From Candidatus Hydrothermarchaeum profundi (lineage in GTDB: Archaea; Hydrothermarchaeota; Hydrothermarchaeia; Hydrothermarchaeales; Hydrothermarchaeaceae), in assembly GCA_002011125.2 (NCBI GenBank), contig MTMF02000009.1:1456989-1520988 (forward strand): DNA of 64,000 nt, written 5' to 3'. The notes under the pieces are model-generated. The model did no database searches and was not told where the DNA came from. It saw only the letters and a list, made by a program, of their open reading frames with translations. Shown piece after piece: positions 35,432-44,963 of this stretch. The stretch's first letter is position 1, and every line of letters starts with the position of its first letter. The position numbers and the translations under genes were made by a program.

Positions 35432-36635
35432 ATCCTATCAGCCTCCACCGGGTACCTATACGTCTACTTATCGCCACCCTATCTCCTTTATCAGCGCTTA
35501 CTGGTAACCTTAGCTTAAGCTCTGCGCTACCATTTCGTGCACTCGTTACAACGCCAACACTTGTGGACGTTCCTACATTTAGCATGATAAGTTCGCTAGT
35601 CTTCAATTCTTCAACTTCTAACTCTTCTTTTGCACCAACTACCCTATTGAGGAGATTAACTTGAAGTGTTAAGCTGTTAAGTATGGGAGGCAGAGTTCCA
35701 GGTTCTCCTAATATCATGCCACTTAGACCATCGGCTTTTGTTAGGCTTGGATCCAGTTTGGTACCTATGCCTATTAAACCTCCAGGTCTCGCTATTTCTA
35801 TCTTTTCACTACCAACCATTAATGAAGTTATAGTAGTTTTAAGAGATCTCCAAAACGTTTGATTTTCTTCTTCTATCTTCAATCCAGGCCGGATTTCGAT
35901 TGTGTCGCCTACTTTTAAAGTACCTTGCATCAATGAACCTCCAACCACGCCTCCCTTTAACTCTTCTGGAGGAGTCCCGGGGCGATTAACGTCAAATGAT
36001 CTGGCGATATACATCCTAGCAGGCTTATTAGGATCCCTTTTAGGGGTCGGAATATTATTCTCTATTTCCATAATGAGGACATCGATATTAGCCTTATGCT
36101 GGGCTGCAATTGGTATAATAGGTGCGTTTTCAGCTGAGGTTCCCTTTATAAACTCTTTGATTTGTTTATAGTTTTCAAGTGCCTTTTCTTTAGAAACGAT
36201 ATCTATCTTATTTTGGACAATAACAATATTTTTTACTCCAATTATGTCTAGAGCCATTAAATGTTCTTTAGTCTGTGGTTGTGGGCAGGGCTCATTCGCA
36301 GCTATTACTAGTACAGCACCATCCATTATAGCAGCTCCTGATAGCATTGTAGCCATTAGTGTTTCATGACCCGGAGAATCTACAAATGAAACAGCTCTTA
36401 GAACCTCTGTTTTGGTACCACAATGGGTGCATATCTCTTCAGTTGTATAAGCTTGCGGTTCTGGGCACTTTGGGCATTTTCTAAACACGCAATTTGCATA
36501 ACCTAGCCTGATTGATATCCCTCTTTTTATTTCCTCACTGTGCCGGTCTGTCCAAACACCAGATAAAGCTTGAGTTAAAGTAGTTTTTCCATGGTCAACA
36601 TGACCAACCATCCCAATATTGATCTCAGACTGCAT
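35415..36635 (-). CDS. eif2g: Translation initiation factor aIF2 gamma subunit
   Basis: The 406-residue GTPase has [17 protein letters not shown], a zinc-knuckle ([10 protein letters not shown] ... ICTHCG), [10 protein letters not shown] and [12 protein letters not shown], then domains II and III. It carries initiator Met-tRNA to the small subunit with the alpha and beta subunits. It starts one base after the S6e stop. Its 3' end encodes the presumed start region of the PIN gene in another frame. Confidence 0.97.
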   Translation of the reverse strand: MQSEINIGMVGHVDHGKTTLTQALSGVWTDRHSEEIKRGISIRLGYANCVFRKCPKCPEPQAYTTEEICTHCGTKTEVLRAVSFVDSPGHETLMATMLSGAAIMDGAVLVIAANEPCPQPQTKEHLMALDIIGVKNIVIVQNKIDIVSKEKALENYKQIKEFIKGTSAENAPIIPIAAQHKANIDVLIMEIENNIPTPKRDPNKPARMYIARSFDVNRPGTPPEELKGGVVGGSLMQGTLKVGDTIEIRPGLKIEEENQTFWRSLKTTITSLMVGSEKIEIARPGGLIGIGTKLDPSLTKADGLSGMILGEPGTLPPILNSLTLQVNLLNRVVGAKEELEVEELKTSELIMLNVGTSTSVGVVTSARNGSAELKLRLPVSADKGDRVAISRRIGTRWRLIGYGTII

Positions 36636-36636
36636 C

Positions 36637-37020
36637 CTACTGTTCCTCTGCTCCTAATATTTTTTCTATAGGAGTATTTCCTTTTTTCACTATTTTTGCA
36701 TTTATCTGGACAATATTAGGTGTTATAGTGTTTCCAGCTACTGTTTTTCGCTTTTTAGTTCCTTTAGTTTTTGGCTTATAACCCGGGCCTTTTGTTAAAT
36801 ATACTCTTCTTCTTGTCCTACCGGGCACATCTTTTCTCATTGGGAAGCCATCTTTATCGCTTCCCCCAGTAATCATTAATTCATAACCGCTTAATCCAAT
36901 ACCTTTTGCATTTACCACTTCACCTATTTTTTTTCCAACGAAAACTTTTGCTTTAGCTTCGTCTAACTCTAAATTATAAGACCTCCCTGTTTCTGGGTCT
37001 GAGATTATGATCTTTTGCAA
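36637..37020 (-). CDS. rps6e: 30S ribosomal protein S6e
   Basis: The 127-residue protein starts at TTG and reads [48 protein letters not shown] and [25 protein letters not shown], the archaeal S6e core. It directly abuts the aIF5B stop, with no intergenic base, and is followed one base later by aIF2 gamma. This is a typical archaeal translation cluster. Confidence 0.95.
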   Translation of the reverse strand: MQKIIISDPETGRSYNLELDEAKAKVFVGKKIGEVVNAKGIGLSGYELMITGGSDKDGFPMRKDVPGRTRRRVYLTKGPGYKPKTKGTKKRKTVAGNTITPNIVQINAKIVKKGNTPIEKILGAEEQ

Positions 37021-38802
37021 TTAAACACCTCCAGTTGCCCAAAATGGGTTTTTCTTGCGCTTGATTCTTTTTATTTCTTCAAAAGCTTCATTTTCCTCAA
37101 ACGATAGATCTTCTTTATATTTTGCTTCAATTAATCTGGCTTCGTTTTCAGATATATCGCTATATAAAATATCTCCCTCATTTATTTGTTTTCCTACTAC
37201 TGGTCCCTCGATAGATACCGCAACTTGTTGGCCAATTTGTGCACATGAAATGTTTCTGCCTTTATCTTGAATTCCTTTTATATATCCAATTTGGGTTCCG
37301 TCCTCCTTCATTAATTTATAGTTATTCCTTATAACCCCTGCTAGTACTTCTATTCCTACTATTGCTGGCTTACTCGTTCTAAAAACAAAACCAGGGAGTA
37401 TTCTTATCTTCGCTGGCATAATTATTTTCTCTAGCTCTCTCTTCTTCTCTTCCTCTAGTTTTTCTTTAACCCAGTCTAGGTATTCTTCAATTAATTTATA
37501 AATAACATTATTTCTGAAAATTAGTACTCCAGTATTATTTGCTCTCTCCTCAGCGTCTTTCAATACTTTAACATTGAATCCTAATACTACTGCCCTAATC
37601 GGGGCTTCCTCTTTTGCAGTCTCGGCTTCTAAAATATCCCGTTTTGTAATATCTCCCACATCAGCAAGTCTGATAGGTATCTTCTCTTCTTCTAGCATCT
37701 TTACAAGTGCTTCTAGAGAGCCTAAGGTATCTGCCTTTACTATGACTCCCAGTTTTTCTGTTTCTACTTTGACTTCCTCCATCTCAGCTTTGACTTCTTC
37801 TATTATCTCGTCTCTCCCATTCCATATTGCTCTTAAAGGAGAGCCAGCGAGAGCCTCTCCTAAATTTGGTGCTGCGATTTTGATTCCTGCTGCAGCTACA
37901 ACTTCAGTAGTGCTTTGAAATCTATACCTAGGGTCTCTTATTTCGTCTAACGGTTTCGGCTTTAGAAGAGACCTTACTTTCGTCACAATAACATCTTTTT
38001 TTCCTCCTAAAGCAATGTAGTCCCCTCTCCTAATTTTTCCATCGTAGATTATTACATCTATTGTTGTGCCGAGCCCTACTTCCTCTTTTACCTCTAATAT
38101 CGTCCCCTTAGCCGGGCTGTCAAGTTTGATTTGTAGTTTTTTCTCTAAGAACTTTTGAGCTAATCCGATTAGTATCATTAAAAGCTCTGGAAGACCTTCT
38201 CCAGTTTTTGCACTGACCGGAACTATTGCGACTTGCTTCTCAAATTTTTCTACTCTGTCGAATCTTTCTGATTGAAATCCTTCTTCATAGAGCTTGCCTA
38301 CTAACTCGTATACTTTCTCCTCCAAATATTTTCTTACACCCTCAGTTTGTTTTGAAAAACTATGGGTAAATGGATATCTCTGGAAAACTTGCCATCCGCG
38401 TATTTTATCGATTTTATTTGCTGCTATTAGGAAAGGCGTCCTATTTGTTCTAAGAATATTTAGCGCTTCGAAAGTTTGAGGCTGAAAGCCTTCTGTTATA
38501 TCTACAACCAGTATAGCAATATCAGCTAGCGCTCCTCCCCTTTTACGGAGCGTTGTAAAAGCCGCATGCCCGGGGGTGTCTATGAAGAGAAGTCCTGGGA
38601 TAGTTATCTTAATACTCAGTTGTTTCATCAAGCCTCCACAAATATTTTCTATGACCTTTATAGGTATCTCAGTAGCTCCTATATGTTGTGTAATGCCCCC
38701 TGCCTCTCTCTCTGCAACCGCGCTCCCTCTTATCTTATCTAGTAGAGTAGTCTTACCATGGTCTACGTGACCTAACACGGACACAACGGGTTGCCTTATC
38801 AT
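37021..38802 (-). CDS. infB: Translation initiation factor aIF5B (archaeal IF2)
   Basis: The 593-residue GTPase has [35 protein letters not shown] and ANKIDKIRGW, followed by beta-barrel domain II, domain III (GVIVKADTLGSLEALVKML) and the C-terminal domain IV. It lacks the long N-terminal extension of eukaryotic eIF5B, as in other archaea. No intein is visible. It promotes ribosomal subunit joining. It is read before S6e and aIF2 gamma in the same unit. Confidence 0.97.
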   Translation of the reverse strand: MIRQPVVSVLGHVDHGKTTLLDKIRGSAVAEREAGGITQHIGATEIPIKVIENICGGLMKQLSIKITIPGLLFIDTPGHAAFTTLRKRGGALADIAILVVDITEGFQPQTFEALNILRTNRTPFLIAANKIDKIRGWQVFQRYPFTHSFSKQTEGVRKYLEEKVYELVGKLYEEGFQSERFDRVEKFEKQVAIVPVSAKTGEGLPELLMILIGLAQKFLEKKLQIKLDSPAKGTILEVKEEVGLGTTIDVIIYDGKIRRGDYIALGGKKDVIVTKVRSLLKPKPLDEIRDPRYRFQSTTEVVAAAGIKIAAPNLGEALAGSPLRAIWNGRDEIIEEVKAEMEEVKVETEKLGVIVKADTLGSLEALVKMLEEEKIPIRLADVGDITKRDILEAETAKEEAPIRAVVLGFNVKVLKDAEERANNTGVLIFRNNVIYKLIEEYLDWVKEKLEEEKKRELEKIIMPAKIRILPGFVFRTSKPAIVGIEVLAGVIRNNYKLMKEDGTQIGYIKGIQDKGRNISCAQIGQQVAVSIEGPVVGKQINEGDILYSDISENEARLIEAKYKEDLSFEENEAFEEIKRIKRKKNPFWATGGV

Positions 38803-38860
38803 TCTTATAGAACTCCTACTAAAAATATGATATGACTTTTAATTAATTAGCTTAAGATAG

Positions 38861-39313
38861 TTAGCTTTCGTAAATCCACTCTTCGCCTGCCCTTTTATAT
38901 TTGACGAGTTCTTCTTCACTAAAGAATAGTTCTAACTCTCTTTTGGCAGATTCAATCGAGTCCGAGGCATGAACTATGTTTTTCCCAACATCTATTCCAA
39001 AATCCCCTCGAATTGTTCCTATAGGCGATTCTTTAGGGTCAGTATTTCCTATAATAGATCTTAGTATCCTTACTGCATCCTTGCCTTCAATAGCCATAGC
39101 AACTGAGGGGGCTGAGGTGATAAAGGATATAAGACTCTCAAAAAAAGGCTTATCTTTATGTTCGGCGTAATGTTTTTTTGCGAGATTCTCGTCTAGCTTT
39201 ATCATTTTCATTCCTACTATTTTCAGGCCTTTATCTTCTATTCTAGATATGACTTTTCCTATTAACCCCCTTGATACTCCATCAGGCTTTATCATTAGGA
39301 ATGTCCTCTCCAC
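38861..39313 (-). CDS. ndk: Nucleoside diphosphate kinase
   Basis: The 150-residue protein has [20 protein letters not shown] and the active-site [16 protein letters not shown], with the phosphorylated His. It is complete and of typical length. It exchanges phosphate among nucleoside triphosphates. It lies 13 bases after L24e and 58 bases before aIF5B, the conserved archaeal L7ae-S28e-L24e-ndk-infB order. Confidence 0.96.
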   Translation of the reverse strand: MERTFLMIKPDGVSRGLIGKVISRIEDKGLKIVGMKMIKLDENLAKKHYAEHKDKPFFESLISFITSAPSVAMAIEGKDAVRILRSIIGNTDPKESPIGTIRGDFGIDVGKNIVHASDSIESAKRELELFFSEEELVKYKRAGEEWIYES

Positions 39314-39326
39314 TTTTTCAGCCCCA

Positions 39327-39512
39327 TTAATCTCGCTTCTTTTTAATAACCCACCTTACTTTTCTAGGAGTCCTTCCAAGTTTAATGAGATTTTTTTCAC
39401 ATTTTGAACTGCAAAAATAGAGTACATGGCCGTCTTTCTTTACAAACATTATTCCAGTTCCGGGTTCGATCGTATCCCTACAAAATGAACATTTATGGGC
39501 TTCCATTTCCAA
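39327..39512 (-). CDS. rpl24e: 50S ribosomal protein L24e
   Basis: The product has up to 61 residues with the zinc-binding [14 protein letters not shown] and FCSSKCEKN, and the basic C-terminal [13 protein letters not shown]. The track start is TTG at 39512; the internal ATG at 39506 (MEAHKCSFC) matches family N-termini better. It is 3 bases from the S28e stop. Confidence 0.95.
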   Translation of the reverse strand: MEMEAHKCSFCRDTIEPGTGIMFVKKDGHVLYFCSSKCEKNLIKLGRTPRKVRWVIKKKRD

Positions 39513-39515
39513 TCA

Positions 39516-39731
39516 CTATGGTATTTTTATCTCCCTTGCTTCACGCTCAGTTTCCATTAATATTAAGATATCACCAACTCTAACGGGTCCTTTAACATTC
39601 CTTCGGATAATCCTCCCTTTATCCCTTCCCTGAAGTATCCTACATTTTACCTGTAATATCTCTCCTGTCATTCCTGTTCTCCCAATTACTTCGACAACTT
39701 CTGCGGGAAAACCTTGATATTCCTCAACCAT
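39516..39731 (-). CDS. rps28e: 30S ribosomal protein S28e
   Basis: The 71-residue protein has [38 protein letters not shown] and the near-invariant C-terminus ETEREAREI. It is complete. It follows L7ae by 9 bases in the ribosomal cluster. Confidence 0.96.
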   Translation of the reverse strand: MVEEYQGFPAEVVEVIGRTGMTGEILQVKCRILQGRDKGRIIRRNVKGPVRVGDILILMETEREAREIKIP

Positions 39732-39740
39732 ATAGATCGC

Positions 39741-40112
39741 TTACTCCTTTTTTAATGCTTTAAGTTGCTCTACAATCTCATCAACAGCTTCTTTTGCCTT
39801 TCCAGGATTTACTATGCATGATGAAGCAGTCGGAACCTCGATTCCACTAGCTTTTCCAAGTTCCATTTTATCTGGCACATATATATAGGGGATTTTTTTC
39901 TCTTCGCAGAGCATAGGTAGATGAGCCACTATTTCTTCAGGCTCAACATCTGTGGCGATCAAAACAAGTTTTGCTTGGCCACGCTCAACCAACTTAGTCA
40001 CTTCGTTTGTTCCTTTTCTAATTTTTCCAGTGCTCCTTGCAGTTTCCAAGGCTTCATATGCTTTTTCAGCGAGTTCTTTCGGAACCTCGAACCTTACATA
40101 CATTTTAGACAT
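39741..40112 (-). CDS. rpl7ae: 50S ribosomal protein L7Ae
   Basis: The 123-residue kink-turn-binding protein has [41 protein letters not shown] and [11 protein letters not shown]. In archaea it is part of the ribosome, of C/D and H/ACA guide RNPs and of RNase P. It is the first gene of the S28e-L24e-ndk-aIF5B run. Its C/D RNP partners Nop5 and fibrillarin lie 3 kb to the right. Confidence 0.96.
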   Translation of the reverse strand: MSKMYVRFEVPKELAEKAYEALETARSTGKIRKGTNEVTKLVERGQAKLVLIATDVEPEEIVAHLPMLCEEKKIPYIYVPDKMELGKASGIEVPTASSCIVNPGKAKEAVDEIVEQLKALKKE

Positions 40113-40177
40113 TTCATACCTCCTTTCATCGGTATGTCCTATTAGAGAGAATTAATATCTGATTTAAAGTTTTCCCT

Positions 40178-41854
40178 TTATTTATGAGTAAAGTAGGATA
40201 CTATTTCTCCGTCTTTACTGTCTATTCTGACGTAACCAAATCTCTCAAATTGTACTATATCATCTATGTTAACATCAGTAAGGCTAATTTCTCCTACTCC
40301 TCCAATAACTCCATTAGGTGAGATTACTTTAACTGCGATATTCTCTTTTACGGGTACCCAGTGAATTAATTTTGCCTTTATTTCTCTTGCATACTCCAGT
40401 TCTTCACTTACAAATTTGCTAATAATCTTATCTTTCTTACTACAGATCTCTATATTAAATGCCTCCATGAGTCTAACAGTGTTGCCTTCTTTCAAATTAT
40501 CGAAATCTTGTTTGGTAATGTATAATCTACACTCACCTTGCTCTGAGGTAATACTGATTACTCTACTACCTCTATCTGGATAATCAGGATGTAGTGGTGC
40601 TTTAACTTTTTTCCCTTTACATCCCTTCACGATCAATTCTTTTGGATTAAAAACAAAAAAGTACCTGTTTGATTTTGCATCGATGAAACTTCTATTAAAT
40701 GCGTAGAGATTTTCCCAACTAAAGTTTATGTCCGCCATTTTTACCCCAATGTCTATCATGGCTTGTCTAACGGCCTCAGGCTGTATTCCTCTACGTTTAA
40801 GCGCTTTCAATGTTCCCAGCTTTATGTCATCCCATCCAGAATATTCTCCTTTTTTAATTCCTTCCCTAATATCGGAAGTGCTCAATGCAACACCTTCTAT
40901 TTTTAGTCTACCATAATGAATAAACTCTGGAGGTGTCCAGCCAAGATATTTATAAATGAATTTTTGCTTTTCAGTATTTGCTATGTGATCTTTGCCTCTC
41001 AATACGTGAGTAAGACCATCTAAGTGATCATCAATTGTTACCGAAAAGTTCATAAGAGGGTATACTCTACAGTCTCCAACACGCGGATGGGGAAAGCCAC
41101 TTATCCTCATTATCGGAAACTCTCGCATAGAGGGGTCTGCTAGGTTCATATCCGTTTTTAGTCTTACTACAGCTTCTCCTTCACCATAAGCAGTGAACAT
41201 TTTTTCAAATCTTTCAAGGTTCAGTTCTATTTCGTTGTTTCTGCAGTTACAGATTCTCTTTAGTACTCTTAATTTTTGAAATTCTTTAGGATTGCAAGTG
41301 CAAACATACGCGTGCCCTTTTTTTATTAATTTCTCCGCATAGCGATAGTAAATTTCTAAGCGGTCAGATTGTATCACCGTTTTATGAGTAGTTACCCCGA
41401 GCCATTCTAAATCCTGCTTTATCATGTCATAGGCGTCTAGGTCTACTCTAGTTGGGTCAGTATCTTCGAATCTTAGAATGAGCTTTCCATTGTATCGTTT
41501 AGCATATTCATCATTTAATACAGCTGCCCTACTATGGCCTAGATGCAGGGGTCCTGAGGGGTTAGGGGCAAATCGTAAAACAACATTTTTGGTTTTAGAT
41601 AATGGGGGTAATGTTTTCTCTCTCTTCTCTTTAACCGAGAATTCATATTTCTTTATATTTTTTTCTCGTTCTTTAATAGAAAGAGAATTCACTTCTTTTA
41701 CTATATCCTCAACCTGAGGGAGGAGTTCCTTAATTCTGGATTTAAGCTCTGGAAGCTCAGCGAGTACTTTACCCAAAACAGCTTTAGAATCCGCTTTCCC
41801 ATAGTCAAGGGCATTTTTCAGCGCATACTTATAGATTATCTCTTTCAAACTCAT
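40178..41854 (-). CDS. gltX: Glutamyl-tRNA synthetase
   Basis: The 558-residue class I synthetase has the archaeal/eukaryotic-type N-terminal domain, then RFAPNPSGPLHLGHSRAAVLN with the HIGH-type motif HLGH. It also has EDTDPTRVD and a KMSKS-like region in VALSTSDI, with a C-terminal beta-barrel anticodon domain. It is probably non-discriminating, supplying Glu-tRNA-Gln for GatDE in archaea. No GlnRS is in the window. It faces a 112-base gap before the small plus-strand gene. Confidence 0.95.
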   Translation of the reverse strand: MSLKEIIYKYALKNALDYGKADSKAVLGKVLAELPELKSRIKELLPQVEDIVKEVNSLSIKEREKNIKKYEFSVKEKREKTLPPLSKTKNVVLRFAPNPSGPLHLGHSRAAVLNDEYAKRYNGKLILRFEDTDPTRVDLDAYDMIKQDLEWLGVTTHKTVIQSDRLEIYYRYAEKLIKKGHAYVCTCNPKEFQKLRVLKRICNCRNNEIELNLERFEKMFTAYGEGEAVVRLKTDMNLADPSMREFPIMRISGFPHPRVGDCRVYPLMNFSVTIDDHLDGLTHVLRGKDHIANTEKQKFIYKYLGWTPPEFIHYGRLKIEGVALSTSDIREGIKKGEYSGWDDIKLGTLKALKRRGIQPEAVRQAMIDIGVKMADINFSWENLYAFNRSFIDAKSNRYFFVFNPKELIVKGCKGKKVKAPLHPDYPDRGSRVISITSEQGECRLYITKQDFDNLKEGNTVRLMEAFNIEICSKKDKIISKFVSEELEYAREIKAKLIHWVPVKENIAVKVISPNGVIGGVGEISLTDVNIDDIVQFERFGYVRIDSKDGEIVSYFTHK

Positions 41855-41966
41855 AAACTCCTTCGGTTTAAATCGTTAATGTAAAAAAGCTTTACCTTGG
41901 ATAGAATAAATTTATAAGCTTTGAATTAAAAACATTACTGAAAACTCTTATAAAAGGTGGGGTGAG

Positions 41967-42137
41967 ATGAAGAGAGAGATCGAGGGAATATTAGTAAGGG
42001 AGAAGGATCAGCCAGCTATCAAAACCTCTGATAATAAGATTAGACTAATTTATAATCTATTTGATGGACTTACAGGAAAAAAAGTTAAATTTATTATCGA
42101 GGAAATCACCGAAGAAGAGAGCACAGACGATGCCTAA
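41967..42137 (+). CDS. 56-residue small conserved-looking protein
   Basis: The ORF is too short for the track. It has ATG with GGTGGGGTGAG directly upstream and a TATA-like aaatttataagc about 50 bases further up. The product MKREIEGILVREKDQPAIKT... is strand-rich and ends in an acidic tail (EEITEEESTDDA), like a small beta-barrel. It precedes the alanine dehydrogenase gene by 75 bases on the same strand. The family is not recognised. Confidence 0.6.
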   Translation: MKREIEGILVREKDQPAIKTSDNKIRLIYNLFDGLTGKKVKFIIEEITEEESTDDA

Positions 42138-42212
42138 GTCTGTAGCTAGCAGTTTATTTGACGAGGGAATTTTTAAGCGTTGATATCCTACTATAAGCTT
42201 CGAGTGATTAAT

Positions 42213-43199
42213 ATGGATATACTATGGTTAGATGATGAAGATATGAAGAAAGTTTTAACTATGGATAAGGTCATGGACGCGGTTAAAGAAGCTTTTAAGG
42301 AACATGGTTTAAAGAATGTCAGAATGCCTCCTAAGATTTATCTTAATTTAAACGAATTCAACGGGGATATTAGGGCTATGCCAGCATATATTCCCTCGCT
42401 AAAAACAGCAGGTGTAAAAATAGTTAATGCTCATCCAGATAATCCTAAAAAAAATCTTCCTACAGTGATGGCAGTAGTTATATTAAATGACCCTACGACA
42501 GGTGCTCCTTACTCTATAATGAACGGAACTCTTCTCACAGACATGAGAACCGGTGCTGCAGGAGGTCTCGCAGCGAGATATTTGGCAAGAGAAGATTCAG
42601 CTGTGATTGGAATGATAGGCTCTGGGAGACAGGCTAGAACTCAACTTATGGGGTTAAGTGAGATAATGGGTATCGAGATGGTAAAAGTAGCGAGTAAAAG
42701 CAGAGAAAGTTGCGTAAAATTCAAGGAGGAAATGAAAGAACTCATCTGTGGAGATATCGTTATAACTACGGTTAAAGAGGCATGTGACTGTGATATCTTG
42801 GTGACTACCACGCCTGTTACTGCTCCTATTATTAAGGCAGAATGGGTCAAGCTTGGCACTCACATTAATGCTATTGGAGCAGATGCGCGAGGAAAAGAGG
42901 AATTAGACCCTTTACTCCTAAAGAAGTCGAAAATAGTTGTAGATGACAAGGCGCAAGCGTTTCACTCCGGTGAAATTAATGTTCCTCTTGAAAAAGGGAT
43001 AATCACCGAGAAAGATATCTACGGAGAACTCGGTGAAATAATAGCTGGATTAAAGCCCGGTAGAGAAAATGACTCGGAGATAACTATTTTTGACTCTACA
43101 GGTCTCGCAATTCAGGATATCGCTACGGCTAATCTCGCATATTCTCTGGCAAAATCTAAGGGTTTAGGAATGAGTATTCCATATAATCCTTTGAGCTAG
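42213..43199 (+). CDS. ala: Ornithine cyclodeaminase/mu-crystallin family, probable alanine dehydrogenase
   Basis: The track start (TTG 42180) is less likely than ATG 42213, which follows GAGTGATT and gives MDILWLDDEDMKKVLTMDKV. The 328-residue protein has VRMPPKIYL, LLTDMRTGAAGGLAARYLA, the Rossmann GMIGSGRQARTQL and IGADARGKEELDP. In archaea this family includes NAD-dependent alanine dehydrogenase. Proline-forming ornithine cyclodeaminase and related imine reductases cannot be excluded. Confidence 0.85.
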   Translation: MDILWLDDEDMKKVLTMDKVMDAVKEAFKEHGLKNVRMPPKIYLNLNEFNGDIRAMPAYIPSLKTAGVKIVNAHPDNPKKNLPTVMAVVILNDPTTGAPYSIMNGTLLTDMRTGAAGGLAARYLAREDSAVIGMIGSGRQARTQLMGLSEIMGIEMVKVASKSRESCVKFKEEMKELICGDIVITTVKEACDCDILVTTTPVTAPIIKAEWVKLGTHINAIGADARGKEELDPLLLKKSKIVVDDKAQAFHSGEINVPLEKGIITEKDIYGELGEIIAGLKPGRENDSEITIFDSTGLAIQDIATANLAYSLAKSKGLGMSIPYNPLS

Positions 43200-43200
43200 T

Positions 43201-43872
43201 TTAATGGTGAGAGGATTTTAGACTTAGTGATAAAAATAAGTGGTCTTTCTCATATGGACTTAGATCGATGCTTTGTTCTATTTGAAAAACCTTTCTCAGT
43301 TTTCTTTTCTCTCTTCTGAAGATAGTTTCCGGCCTTTCCGCTACGTCTATACTTCGGGCTTTTACAGCTAGTAGTGCATGCCCCTCTTTTTTTAGGAAAT
43401 ATTCTGCATTAATGGTAAGTATCTCTGTTTGATTAGGCTGAGCTATATCTTGGTAAATTATGTCGACTTCTTCTAGCAATGGACTATACTCTTCAGGGTT
43501 TGACGCGTTCCCAAGGATAGGTATTAGGTTGTTTCTCTTTCTACTATTCTCAAGTAGTCCGAGGTATGCTTTTTTAGAAAATTCGATACAGTATACTACT
43601 CCTTCTGTAGCCACATCAGAGACATGGGAAGCAGTAGTTCCGGTTGCAGCTCCTAAGTACAGTATCTTTGAGTTTTTTTCAATAGGAAGGTTTTCTAGCC
43701 CATTCAGGATAGCCGCTGCGAGTTTACTTCTTGTAGGATTCCATAGCCTATATTCCTCTCCATTAATCTCAATTAATCTCTCGCCGTAGACGTTAAGTCC
43801 TGGCGTATAATTTTTGGTAGCAAGTCTGTCTCCTAGCAGATATATGCCTGGAAATTTTTCTTCTACCTGCGT
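43201..43872 (-). CDS. flpA: Fibrillarin-like rRNA/tRNA 2'-O-methyltransferase, probable ACG start
   Basis: The track starts at an internal GTG (43614) and misses 86 residues. The frame continues upstream as QVEEKFPGIYLLGDRLATKN, with YGERLIEINGEEYRLWNPTRSKLAAAI, the standard fibrillarin N-terminus, and motif I ILYLGAATGTTASHVSD. Between the in-frame TAA and the first NTG codon there is only ACG at 43872 in a good position, 8 bases after GGAGG within GGGGAGGG. The product would be 223 residues, the usual length. It methylates ribose targets chosen by C/D guide RNAs with Nop5 and L7Ae. It overlaps nop5 by 10 bases. Confidence 0.92.
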   Translation of the reverse strand, partial: TQVEEKFPGIYLLGDRLATKNYTPGLNVYGERLIEINGEEYRLWNPTRSKLAAAILNGLENLPIEKNSKILYLGAATGTTASHVSDVATEGVVYCIEFSKKAYLGLLENSRKRNNLIPILGNASNPEEYSPLLEEVDIIYQDIAQPNQTEILTINAEYFLKKEGHALLAVKARSIDVAERPETIFRREKRKLRKVFQIEQSIDLSPYEKDHLFLSLSLKSSHH

Positions 43873-44921
43873 TTTCTTTCCCTCCCCGTTTTCTTTTTCC
43901 GCTTAATAATCCTCATTTTCTTAGGTTCAACAGGATAACTTTCTTTTATCTCTTTTATCCTTTCATTTAACTCTTTATTAAGAAGATCAGCGATATACTC
44001 CCCTGTAAAAGCGTCAGCTCTAGCAGCTATAGATATTTTTTGGGCAATAATCCTCGCTATCTTTCCTCTCTGCCACCATGGTGCGGATTTTATTAGAGGG
44101 TGTTGGGATATTATTCCATGTTTAGGGGGTGGGAGTTTCTTTCTAATGTGCATGAATAATGCCCGTTCGGCTCCTAATAGCTGTAGTCTACTTCCGGGCA
44201 TTTTAGCTAAATTATCCAGACCTTTCGCATAATGTAATAATCTGGCTCCTAGTGTGGGACCTATAATAGCTGATGTATTCGGAGCTACTTTTTCCATCTT
44301 TTTTATTATATATTTTTCAAGCTTTTTTTTAAAGTTCCATAATGATAAGATGCCCTCAGAAAAATCGGTAATTATACTTATATCCTCCTCCAAGAAATCT
44401 GCGCCGACAGATTCTTTAGCTAACTTCCCTAATTCCCCTTCAAACATTTCTCTAGGGCCATACTTCCTTATAAGCTTTGAATATTTTTCATTGTCATTGA
44501 TTTCCTTATCCAATTCTGGAAAATGTAGGGAATACCATTCTCTTATCATTTCCGTCAGTTGATTAAGGGAGTACTCTATCACGTCTAAAGCTTTAACGCC
44601 TTGAATTATTAGTTGATCTTCTTCCATGCTTTGAAGCTCTTGTTTAGCTAACTCTTCAGCAACTCCTTTAAGTAGCGAGTAGTATTCGGGTAGAGAAACA
44701 TCGAATTTTGCTATTATCTCTGGAAAATTTCGTCTTAAGATCTTCCCGCCATCTTCTATCTCAAAATTTTTGAATTTCTTCAATATTGCAGCGTTTGTCT
44801 TTTTCTTTAATCTCTCGGAGATTGCCTTTGGGTCTTTGGGGAAGGGTTCAAATTCAAGTAAATCTCCCTCTTCACTAAATACGAAAAAACCTAGGATATT
44901 TTTCGCTATGTAAACTTTCAT
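43863..44921 (-). CDS. nop5: Nop5 (Nop56/Nop58-like) C/D RNP scaffold protein
   Basis: The 352-residue protein has an N-terminal fibrillarin-binding domain, a central coiled coil and the Nop domain with APNTSAIIGPTLGARLLHYA, MPGSRLQLLGAERALFMHI and HGIISQHPLI. The C-terminal tail is highly basic (KKMRIIKRKKKTGRERKRR). It bridges fibrillarin and L7Ae on box C/D guide RNAs. It is co-transcribed with fibrillarin, which starts inside its last codons. Confidence 0.96.
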   Translation of the reverse strand: MKVYIAKNILGFFVFSEEGDLLEFEPFPKDPKAISERLKKKTNAAILKKFKNFEIEDGGKILRRNFPEIIAKFDVSLPEYYSLLKGVAEELAKQELQSMEEDQLIIQGVKALDVIEYSLNQLTEMIREWYSLHFPELDKEINDNEKYSKLIRKYGPREMFEGELGKLAKESVGADFLEEDISIITDFSEGILSLWNFKKKLEKYIIKKMEKVAPNTSAIIGPTLGARLLHYAKGLDNLAKMPGSRLQLLGAERALFMHIRKKLPPPKHGIISQHPLIKSAPWWQRGKIARIIAQKISIAARADAFTGEYIADLLNKELNERIKEIKESYPVEPKKMRIIKRKKKTGRERKRR

Positions 44922-44963
44922 GAAATTATTTAAATCCTTGCGTATTAATTTACTTTTGGTGTT

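Noticed and set aside
37021-38802. Intein or insertion in aIF5B
   Set aside because: aIF5B hosts inteins in some archaea, but the P-loop and switch regions here are continuous and length is normal.
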